Shown here in pieces: positions 49,725 through 57,800 of a stretch of DNA of 64,000 nt. The position numbers were made by a program, and so were the translations under genes. The stretch is from positions 124,790 through 188,789 of the forward strand of contig NZ_WAAU01000028.1 of the NCBI RefSeq assembly GCF_008806755.1, given 5' to 3'. The notes below the pieces were generated by a model. It was given only the letters and a program-made list of their open reading frames with translations. It was not told where the DNA came from and ran no database searches. This stretch comes from Tenacibaculum aiptasiae (GTDB lineage Bacteria; Bacteroidota; Bacteroidia; Flavobacteriales; Flavobacteriaceae). The stretch's first letter is position 1. Every line of letters starts with the position of its first letter.

Positions 49725-50732
49725 CTAGTTTAAATAGAGTTTGTTTTCTCCGTTGGCAATATAAACCAAGACATCATTCTCTTTAAGTATTAGATTGTTT
49801 TCTGGATTTTTAATCAACTGTTCATCTCTACTTAGAGCAACTAAAGTAATTCCTGATTTTTCTTTTAAATCAATATAAGTGTCTAAAAAACGTGTATTTA
49901 TATAGTTGTGATTTGCTGTTAATTTAGTTTCGCAAATATCTAAATTACTCTTGTCGTTTGAAGTAGATATTAAATCTTCGGTAAGTAATGCAACATTAGG
50001 TTCGAATATATAGCTTGCTATAAACTTAGAAACTATTTCTTTTTTAGGAATAATAAATTGTACTCCTAAATAGTTAAAAGACGATTTTAATTCTATATTT
50101 TCTATAGCAACAACACAATTCACTTTTTCAAATCGCTTTTTTAAACTAATGGTATAAACTAACGAGTCAGTATCGTTTTCAAAACTAATGTAAACTCTTC
50201 TTGAATTTGTAATGTTTATTTTTTCTAAAGCCTTATAATCGTTTAAATCAGCTAATAAAACAAAACAGTTTTTATCTGAGTAAATTTGTTTAATTGTTTT
50301 TAGATCTGATTCTTGATTAACAACTATAGCTAAATCTTCTCCAGCATTTATTATTTGTTCGGCAACTTGTTTTGAAAAAGTATTCCAGCCAATAATTATA
50401 CAGTGGTTGTTCATATCTGTTCCAAAGTATCCCATTTCTCTTTTTTTTAAGTATTCTGATATTTTTAAGCTTAATTCTGTAACGATGTATCCTAACATAC
50501 CAAGACTTCCCAATACGAAAAGTATTCCAATTAATCTTCCCCAAAAAGTAATAGGGTAGAAGTCACCATAACCAACAGTTGTTAGGGTTACTAAAGAATA
50601 CCAATAAGCATCGGCAAGATTATGAATGTTAGTGTTTTCAAAGTTTGATTCAAAATAATACAAACCATATACTAGTAGGTTGTATATGGCTGCAATTATA
50701 AGGAGGAGTGTTAGTTTTTGTTTAGTACTCAT
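49725..50732 (-). CDS. Two-helix potassium channel with RCK (TrkA-N) domain
   Basis: A 335-residue potassium channel. Helix 1 (LLLIIAAIYNLLVYGLYYF) and helix 2 (LIGILFVLGSLGMLGYIVTEL) flank the selectivity filter TVGYGD in WYSLVTLTTVGYGDFYPI. A cytoplasmic RCK/TrkA-N domain (about 108-230; CIIIGWNTFSKQVAEQIINA) and a TrkA-C-like domain (about 255-335) follow, so gating by nucleotide or ion is likely. Its start codon overlaps the stop of the AdoMet decarboxylase-like gene (ATGA). Channels of this type neighbour DUF350 and spermidine synthase genes in several bacteria. Confidence 0.9.
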   Translation of the reverse strand: MSTKQKLTLLLIIAAIYNLLVYGLYYFESNFENTNIHNLADAYWYSLVTLTTVGYGDFYPITFWGRLIGILFVLGSLGMLGYIVTELSLKISEYLKKREMGYFGTDMNNHCIIIGWNTFSKQVAEQIINAGEDLAIVVNQESDLKTIKQIYSDKNCFVLLADLNDYKALEKINITNSRRVYISFENDTDSLVYTISLKKRFEKVNCVVAIENIELKSSFNYLGVQFIIPKKEIVSKFIASYIFEPNVALLTEDLISTSNDKSNLDICETKLTANHNYINTRFLDTYIDLKEKSGITLVALSRDEQLIKNPENNLILKENDVLVYIANGENKLYLN

Positions 50733-51025
50733 GCGTTCATTAAAACTTTAAAAGTGTTTAATTTTTCCTGATTACAACTACTTAGCTCAATGTAAGTTTT
50801 TTTGCTTTCAGGAAATGTATGAATCGCTAAGTGGCTTTCTCCGAGTAACCAAAAACAAGTATAACCTTGTTGTTCAAAATAATGTTCGTTAAAAGCTAAA
50901 ATGGTAAACTCACTTTGTTGTAGCAATTTTTCAAATTTGGTTTTTAAAATCTCAGGATTGGTTTCTATAATCCATTCCTGAAGATTGTATATTTCGGCTT
51001 GTATATGTTTGTAACTAGTGTTCAT
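50729..51025 (-). CDS. AdoMet decarboxylase-like (SpeD-family) protein
   Basis: A 98-residue protein of the prokaryotic S-adenosylmethionine decarboxylase family. The processing motif GESHLAIHTFPESKKTYIEL contains the Glu-Ser cleavage pair; the catalytic His is 5 residues after the Ser and a Cys is 15 after that His (IELSSC), as in the Thermotoga enzyme. It is shorter than typical SpeD (about 120-130 residues), lacking N-terminal and C-terminal parts. It lies next to a spermidine-synthase-like gene, so aminopropyl donor formation is plausible. Its stop overlaps the K+ channel start by 4 bp. Confidence 0.78.
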   Translation of the reverse strand: MNTSYKHIQAEIYNLQEWIIETNPEILKTKFEKLLQQSEFTILAFNEHYFEQQGYTCFWLLGESHLAIHTFPESKKTYIELSSCNQEKLNTFKVLMNA

Positions 51026-51032
51026 TTTTTTA

Positions 51033-52595
51033 TTAGTATAAATCCCAATTTCCTTTTAAATAGTATTGATACAATACCGGATTTTGAATCTTATTCACTT
51101 CAATTTTTTTAGCATCGATATTAAAGAAATCTTTTTTTCCAAAAGAAGTTAATAATAACATTGCTTCGTTGTTAATCCATTTAGTGGTAATAGAATTAAA
51201 CTGTAAGCTTTGTAATTGTTTTTTAAATGTTTCTTTTGAAATATTCTTGTTTTTAGTTCCTATAATCCAACCCCATTCTCCCATAGATATTATTTGATTG
51301 TGCATTGGAACTGTAGTGAATCCTGCCGATTGCATTGTTAAATCTATACACTGAAATGCCTTTGTAGCAAAATATGGGCTTCCAGATTGTGTTATAAGTA
51401 ATCCGTTAGGTCTTAGCTTACGTCTGCATAAAGTGTAAAATTCATGAGAGTATAATCTACCTAATTCAACACTTCTTGGGTCTGGTAAATCAATAATAAT
51501 AACATCGTAAAAAGATTTTGTGTCTTGTTCTAGGTGAACATAGGCATCTTTATTATAAATAGTTAGTTTTTCACTATTCATTGATCCCTCGTTGATGTCT
51601 ATAAGAATTGGGTTGTTTTTACCTAGATTAGTCATGTTAGGGTCTAAATCTACCATGTCAATTTTATCAACAGAAGGATACTTTAATAGTTCTCTTACTG
51701 CGCAACCATCTCCACCACCAAGAATTAATATTTTTTGTGGATTTGGATGTGCTTGCATAATAGGGTGTACCAAAGGTTCATGGTACATTTCTTCATCAAT
51801 AGAGCAAAACTGTAAGTTTCCATTTAGGTATAACCAATGCTCATCCTTCCATTCGGTTAAAACAATTTTTTGGTATTTACTTTGATTTGCGTAAACAACT
51901 TTGTCTTTGTATTTCTTTTGCTCTCCCCAAGTAATAATATCGTTTGTAAAACTCATTCCGGCAATAAGAATAGTCAAAACAATACCAATACTTCCTAGCA
52001 TAGGTTTGAATTGCTTTTTTATCATTTTTCCTTTAAAGCGATAGAAAACAATACAGGCAACAAAAAAGTTGATGAACCCTAGGATAAAAGGGGTGTAAGT
52101 AAGTCCTAAAATAGGCAAACCTATAAAAGCAAAAAATACACCACCTAATAAGCTTCCATAATAATCTTTTTCAAGAATTGATGAGATGTTGGTTTTTAAA
52201 TCTTCGTACTCTTTATTTATTCTTACTACCAAAGGAATTTCTAGACCAATAAGTAAGCCTACAAGCATACTTAAAAGATAAATTACTAAATCGTAATAAG
52301 ATGAAATTGCAGCTAGTGTGTATACTAATACCGAAGAGAAAGCTACTATTAAAGATAATGCTAGCTCTAGTAGTAAAAAGTTTCTCACTAGGTTTTTGGT
52401 GAAATACTGGCTAAGTCTACTACCTAGCCCCATGCAAAATAGCATTAAAGAAACAATCATAGTCCATTGAAAAACTGAGTTTCCAATGAAGTAGGTGGCA
52501 AGTGTAGATAAAACGTACTCTGCAACAATTCCAGCAAAACCAGTAGCAAAAATTGCCGATTTAAGTACGAATGAATTACTTTTTAAATACTCCAT
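51033..52595 (-). CDS. Membrane-anchored spermidine synthase-like protein
   Basis: A 520-residue protein of two halves. Residues about 1-220 have six or seven membrane helices. Residues about 230-510 are a class-I methyltransferase-fold aminopropyltransferase: SAM motif ILILGGGDGCAVRELLKYP, the acidic MVDLDPNM and IIIDLPDPRSVELGRLYSHEF resembling the DSTDP and SEEFY segments of SpeE. The second proton-abstracting Asp is present (IDLPDPRS), so activity is possible. Such membrane-bound SpeE-like proteins are paired with SpeD-like, DUF350 and DUF4178 proteins. It overlaps DUF350 by 13 bp. Confidence 0.85.
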   Translation of the reverse strand: MEYLKSNSFVLKSAIFATGFAGIVAEYVLSTLATYFIGNSVFQWTMIVSLMLFCMGLGSRLSQYFTKNLVRNFLLLELALSLIVAFSSVLVYTLAAISSYYDLVIYLLSMLVGLLIGLEIPLVVRINKEYEDLKTNISSILEKDYYGSLLGGVFFAFIGLPILGLTYTPFILGFINFFVACIVFYRFKGKMIKKQFKPMLGSIGIVLTILIAGMSFTNDIITWGEQKKYKDKVVYANQSKYQKIVLTEWKDEHWLYLNGNLQFCSIDEEMYHEPLVHPIMQAHPNPQKILILGGGDGCAVRELLKYPSVDKIDMVDLDPNMTNLGKNNPILIDINEGSMNSEKLTIYNKDAYVHLEQDTKSFYDVIIIDLPDPRSVELGRLYSHEFYTLCRRKLRPNGLLITQSGSPYFATKAFQCIDLTMQSAGFTTVPMHNQIISMGEWGWIIGTKNKNISKETFKKQLQSLQFNSITTKWINNEAMLLLTSFGKKDFFNIDAKKIEVNKIQNPVLYQYYLKGNWDLY

Positions 52596-53461
52596 GTAAT
52601 TAATATTGCTGAGCCAACATAAGCAAATGCTTCTAGTAAACCAGCTCCAATATTTGGTTTTTCTTGGTTAATTATTTCGTCTGTTAGTGTTCTTCCTGGA
52701 AGTAAAATTTTGTCAGTTAAGAAACGCATTATTGGTAATAAGATAATTCCTAAAACAGTTTGTAAACTAACATCGATTAAAGTAGTAGTCCAATCAATAA
52801 AAGGGTCTAATAAGGCGTTCATAATTACAATTCCTATAGCTAAGATTGCACCTCCAAAGCTTATTCCAACAGCAACATTGTCTTTTTCAATATGATCATG
52901 TACATCAAAACGAATCCATAAAGTGAAGATTTTTGAAGCAATAATTAGCATAATATTTCCAATAACCCAGTAACTAATAAAGGTGAGTATTCCTTCTTGA
53001 AAACTTTCAGATTCTCCAATAAGAGCTCCATGTAATATTAAAGCGTTTGCAATGTAGATACAAGCTTCTATAACTCCTGTACCTTCGTTTTTATCTTCAA
53101 CAATTTCCTTTTTAATATCAAATTTTGGTAAAATTAGCTTGTTGCTAATTAGAATTGAAATATGCAGTAAAACAATACCAATAAGGCTATAGGTACCAAT
53201 GTGAAATAAATCTGTATAAAAATCAACGCTTTCTCCAATAATTGCACCTCCTAGAATTATAACTAATCCTACAAAATAACCTGTATAGGATAGAATAAAA
53301 GCAAAATTGTCTTTTTCAACAAGTTCATGTGCAATATTGATTTTCTTATTTATTAAGCTATAAATTAACTTTCCTAAATAAAAGATGATAAAAGCAGAAA
53401 GTACATAGCCTAAAGAGTGTCCTAGGCTAATAATGTCTATATATTCGGTTAGGTTTTCCAT
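52583..53461 (-). CDS. DUF350 membrane protein (duplicated)
   Basis: A 292-residue membrane protein with about eight helices arranged as two DUF350 repeats. Repeat blocks: NFAFILSYTGYFVGLVIILG with GAIIGESVDF, and NVAVGISFGGAILAIGIVIM near the second half. Charged residues (Asp/Glu with His) precede each block. DUF350 occurs as YjfL in the E. coli yjf operon next to the PspA homologue YjfJ. Molecular function is unknown; a channel or membrane-fluidity role has been suggested for related families. It overlaps the SpeE-like gene by 13 bp. Confidence 0.85.
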   Translation of the reverse strand: MENLTEYIDIISLGHSLGYVLSAFIIFYLGKLIYSLINKKINIAHELVEKDNFAFILSYTGYFVGLVIILGGAIIGESVDFYTDLFHIGTYSLIGIVLLHISILISNKLILPKFDIKKEIVEDKNEGTGVIEACIYIANALILHGALIGESESFQEGILTFISYWVIGNIMLIIASKIFTLWIRFDVHDHIEKDNVAVGISFGGAILAIGIVIMNALLDPFIDWTTTLIDVSLQTVLGIILLPIMRFLTDKILLPGRTLTDEIINQEKPNIGAGLLEAFAYVGSAILITWSI

Positions 53462-53489
53462 TTGTATTTTAATCTTTTTAAGTTAGTTG

Positions 53490-54314
53490 TTATTTACCAA
53501 AGCCTCCGCTTCTTGAACGAGAAGATGATCTGCTGTATCTAGAGCTGCTTCTGCTTCTTTTGCTATAACTTTTACTTGAAGTATAGCCTCTAGAACGCAT
53601 GTTGGAAGCGCTTCTACTAACTTTTGAATTTACCTTGCTTTTAAATGTTTGTGGCTTTTTTGCCCAAGAAGTATTTTTGTTTCCAGTGGAATTTGTTCCG
53701 TACTTGCTAGAGCTACCATAGTATGATTTTCTATTACGATAGTTTCTATTATAGTCGTCCCAGTCTCTTCTAGGATAGCCGTAACCATATCCATATCTTG
53801 GTCCGAAGAATAAATCAGAAAATAATCTATAGCGTCCATAAAAAGCCCAAAATGAACTTCCATCGCTATGGGTTCTCCATTCTCCGTATTTAGGATTTCC
53901 TACATAATTATTTACTCCAGCTGGGGCAGAGTTTTTGTCTAATTTTCCATTTTTCTTACTTAGAATAGTCATTCCTAAATCGTTTTGATGTTCTTCAAAA
54001 GTTATAGGAGAAACTTCTTTCCAGTCAGTGTCAATAATTTTAATATCGGTAGGTTCTGCTAAGCTATCTTTTAATTGTTCAATAGATAGATTTGGTTGTT
54101 TTTCTTCAATTAAAATTCGATACTTATGAAAATATTTATCGGTATCTTCTTTGTAGTCCATATCGGCTAAAATGACACTGTAATCATTTTTGTCAATGTA
54201 TTTAGTGATGATATTATCGATAGGTGATTTTACAAATTTTGGTTTTTTTTCAGTGCTGCAAGAACTTATTAAAAAACTAATAGTTAAAAGAAATAAATAG
54301 TTGATAAGTCGCAT
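53490..54314 (-). CDS. Predicted lipoprotein with Tyr/Gly and Arg/Ser-rich C-terminus
   Basis: A 274-residue protein with a lipoprotein signal (LISSCS, Cys19). After a globular part (about residues 25-130), the segment GEWRTHSDGSSFWAFYGRYR leads to a Tyr/Gly-rich stretch (GPRYGYGYGYPRRDW) and a final 80 residues rich in Ser, Arg and Tyr, ending SRSRSGGFGK. The composition recalls lipoproteins of the YgiB/YjfM (DUF1190) type next to glutathionylspermidine synthase-like genes in E. coli, though homology is not demonstrated. Positive charge suggests contact with polyanions or phospholipid. It sits 28 bp before DUF350. Confidence 0.65.
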   Translation of the reverse strand: MRLINYLFLLTISFLISSCSTEKKPKFVKSPIDNIITKYIDKNDYSVILADMDYKEDTDKYFHKYRILIEEKQPNLSIEQLKDSLAEPTDIKIIDTDWKEVSPITFEEHQNDLGMTILSKKNGKLDKNSAPAGVNNYVGNPKYGEWRTHSDGSSFWAFYGRYRLFSDLFFGPRYGYGYGYPRRDWDDYNRNYRNRKSYYGSSSKYGTNSTGNKNTSWAKKPQTFKSKVNSKVSRSASNMRSRGYTSSKSYSKRSRSSSRYSRSSSRSRSGGFGK

Positions 54315-54317
54315 AGT

Positions 54318-54872
54318 TTATTCGTTGTATGATGGTAAAATATTACTAATTTCAAATGGTTTAAGTATTTTTCCAATACTTACTTCAAAGTCATTTTCGT
54401 CCCATTGTTCAATGGTTAAACATTTTTCTTCGTCTTCATCTAAGTAGTAAAAAGAAATAAGTTCTTCCCAGTTTTCATTTTCTACATTTCTATAGTATCC
54501 TGGAGATTCTTCGTCCAAGTAATAAGTAATATTTTGATGTGTAATTTTTTTTGGAGGTTTTCCATTAGTGTCAATATAATCAGTAACAGTTTCTCCTAAT
54601 TTTCTGTATTTTAATTCTTCTGAAAGAGAAATGATAAGTTCATCATCTTCTTCTATATGAAGAAATCGTTTCTTTCCTTTAGATTCAATTACAAATTCTC
54701 TTGAGAAATGATTATTTCCCCAATCGTATTCAGACATTTTAGTAACTGTCCAAGTTTCTAAGTCGTAATCTAATAGGTAACCGTTTTCTAAGTCGGTTAC
54801 TTTGATGTTAATTGGATCGTAATGTTTTTCTTCTTCGTTTTTATTGCTTTTGAATAAATCAAAAAATCCCAT
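54318..54872 (-). CDS. DUF4178 protein
   Basis: A 184-residue acidic cytoplasmic protein. The family block is NIKVTDLENGYLLDYDLETW, TVTKMSEYDWGN, followed by FLHIEEDDELIISLSE. A second beta half (THQNITYYLDEESPGYYRNV, FYYLDEDEEKCLTIEQWDEN) completes it. DUF4178 proteins are regular neighbours of DUF350 and spermidine synthase-like genes; molecular function is unknown. It is 15 bp downstream of the giant ATPase gene and 3 bp upstream of the lipoprotein gene. Confidence 0.85.
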   Translation of the reverse strand: MGFFDLFKSNKNEEEKHYDPINIKVTDLENGYLLDYDLETWTVTKMSEYDWGNNHFSREFVIESKGKKRFLHIEEDDELIISLSEELKYRKLGETVTDYIDTNGKPPKKITHQNITYYLDEESPGYYRNVENENWEELISFYYLDEDEEKCLTIEQWDENDFEVSIGKILKPFEISNILPSYNE

Positions 54873-54887
54873 AGTAGTAGGTTGTGG

Positions 54888-57800
54888 TTAATTTTTATTT
54901 TCTAATCCTTTCTGTAAAACAGATTTTATTCCTTCCAAGTTCTCAGTAAATGCCATCATTTGACTTAGAATTTGTGTCATCTCATTTTTGTTTCCTAAAC
55001 CATTTAGTTTGTTGTTTTTAAGGAAAATCTTCTTAATGTCGTCCCAACGTTCTTTTTCTTCATTTGTTAGAGCGCTAATTAGTTCTTTGTATTTTAAAAG
55101 ATTGGCTTCAGCTGCTGATGTTAGGGTTTGTGATTCACTTTCGTAATGAGATAATAACAAACGTCCTAATTCATCTTGATTCATAATAGGAACAATTTTA
55201 GCAACTAATTTGTTCATATCACGATACGAACCTTGTAATTTAAAAGAAGGCTCGGTTCTGTAACTGTCTTCCATTGCTGCTGATTGAATATAGGTTTGAT
55301 TCACTTTTAAAATAGTGTCTCTAATTGTAATCACTTTTTCAAGTACTGCAATGTAATCTTGTACTTCTTGTTTGGTGTGATTTCCTTTTAAATTAACCTC
55401 CCGTGTGTTATTTTCCACTTTGTCAATTAGCGTGTAAACATCATCAAAATACTTACTACTAAGTTGATGTAAAACAGGGTTAGAGGTTAAAGAATTTTCT
55501 ATTAAACTTAATTTAAATAAATGTGCTGTATCGCCTATAATATCTCCTAAATTGTATATGTCAGCTCTGTTAGCAAGCATGTCTGGTATCTGAAATCTGT
55601 CACCGCTTTCGGTATATGGGTTTCCTGCCATAATAACACAGAATTTTTTTCCTCTTAAATCGTAGGTTTTAGATTTTCCGTTGTAAATACCTTCTATTTT
55701 TCTTGTTCCGTCAGAAAGAGAAATAAATTTTTGTAAAAACTCTGGATTACAGTGTTGGATGTCATCTAGATATAACATTACATTGTCTCCCATTTCAAAA
55801 GCCAAGTTTAATTTTTTTAACTCTTCTCTTGATGCTGAGTTGTTAGCAGACATTGGGTCTACTGAAGTTACTTCATGACCAATTGCAGGACCATTAATTT
55901 TCATAAATACCAATCCTAATCGGTTTGATATGTATTCCATCAAGGTGGTTTTACCATACCCAGGAGGAGAAATTAATAATAGCATTCCCATTCTATCGGT
56001 GCGCTTATTGTCTCCAATAGTCCCTAATTGTTTGGCAAGGTTATCACCAATTAAAGGGAAGTAAACTTGATCTATCAATTTATTTCTAACAAAAGAAGAT
56101 AGTACTCTTGGTTTGAATTCTTCTAATTTTAATTCTTCTTTTAACTCTTCAGTTACTTGATGTTTTGCTTCTCTATATTGTATAAAGTTAGGTACTTCAT
56201 TTTGATTAAATTGAGTAAGCTCTTCAATGAAATTATGGTAGTCAAATTCAATAGTGTTTTCGTTAATTGTAGTATGATTACCTTTTAATCCTTGTAATGT
56301 TTGTTTTGGATGAACATTGATAGGGTTTAAGGCTGATAGGTTTTCAAACAATAGTAAAACAACAACTTCATTTATATAGTTTGTTTCGGTAGGAGCTTTT
56401 TCGTTAATGAAAGAGCTTACCCATTGTTTTGCTAATTGAATCTTATCAGTGTACTCTTCGAGTTTTTCAACACCTGCTTTAAATTTATGAAGAGCATTTT
56501 GCCTGTCTAAAGTTTTAATAAATGTTTCTTTTAAAACTAAGGCTTCTGGACTTGTATGAAAAGTATTATTACTCTTTAATTCATTGAATAAATACTTAGC
56601 AATAGTTTTAGATTGTTCATTTGAAAAAAGCTGTGTTTTTTCCGAAAAACTATTTAAATAATCAGTTAAGTCATCAATAATAAAATCGTAAGCAGTGCTA
56701 TTTGGAAACACAGCTAAAACTTCACCAGAAGCCTTAATTGAAGTATTGTAGTTTGTTTTTTGTTCTTCGGTTAACGAGTTCCAGAAATATTGAGCAAAGG
56801 CTCTTACGTTTGGAGTAAAAGTTAGTAATCCAAGTTCGTGATGTTTATGTACTAATGTGTGTAATATTTTTGCAGCATCAACATCATGAACACCTTTTAT
56901 ATAGCCTTCAGCATAAGAGTTGCTACTTTCTTTTCTAATTAGATTTAGTAGCTCTTCTTCAGTAAGGTTGATTAATTCTTCTTCTTTAAATTTATTGAAT
57001 AATTTAAAAGCTAGGAATGAAGATCTATAAACAGTGTTGTTTTCTGAAACTAATTCTTGATCCCAATATTTTTTTGAATTAAGTAAGATTTGATTTGAAA
57101 CTTCCTCGTAAAAATCGGTTCCAGTTAAGTGATAATATAACTCTTCGTTTTTATAAACAATAGTAAGGTCGAGTAATTGTTTGTTTACCCCAAATTTGTG
57201 CTTTCCTAATTTGATTACATTTTCACCGTCTTCGTACAGTTCTTGCTTGTCTTTTAGCTTTCTAAGAGCATCCTCTTTTGCAACTTTTAATTGTGTTTCA
57301 ATAGCTTCTGCTTTACCGATATCGTCCAATTCTTTTAGTTGACTAATAATGTCTCTAACTTTATTAATCATTAAATCAGCGGCAAAATATCCGTTGATGT
57401 CTTCAGTTGAATTGAAAGTAAGTGCTTTTTTGCTTACACCTTTTAAAATTCTTTCTGAAGCTGTTTGTAACGCTACAGTTTTCTTGTTTCTTTTTTCAAT
57501 TAAGCTATTCTTTCTGTTATCGAAAGCGGCATGAACTTCTTCTCTTTTTTCAATAATCAGAGTAATAAACTCTTCAAAATCGGCAAATTTCCCTTCTAAC
57601 TCTTCAAGTTGAATAGCTGTTTTGGTTAAGAATTCATCACATTTTTCAGGTGTATTAGCAATGTCTATGTAATTGATAATACTTTGATCAATTAGCTTTA
57701 ATTGTGCATTAAAATCGGCCTTAGCTTCTTTACTTCCTAAGCTTTTGATGCTATTTTTAATACCAGACTTTAATTGATTTAATGTAGCAAAAATTAATGA

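Noticed and set aside
56631..56651. Single TTTTTCGGAAAA-like sequence (minus strand) resembling the LytTR repeat
   Set aside because: It lies inside the giant ATPase coding region and has no partner 21 bp away.
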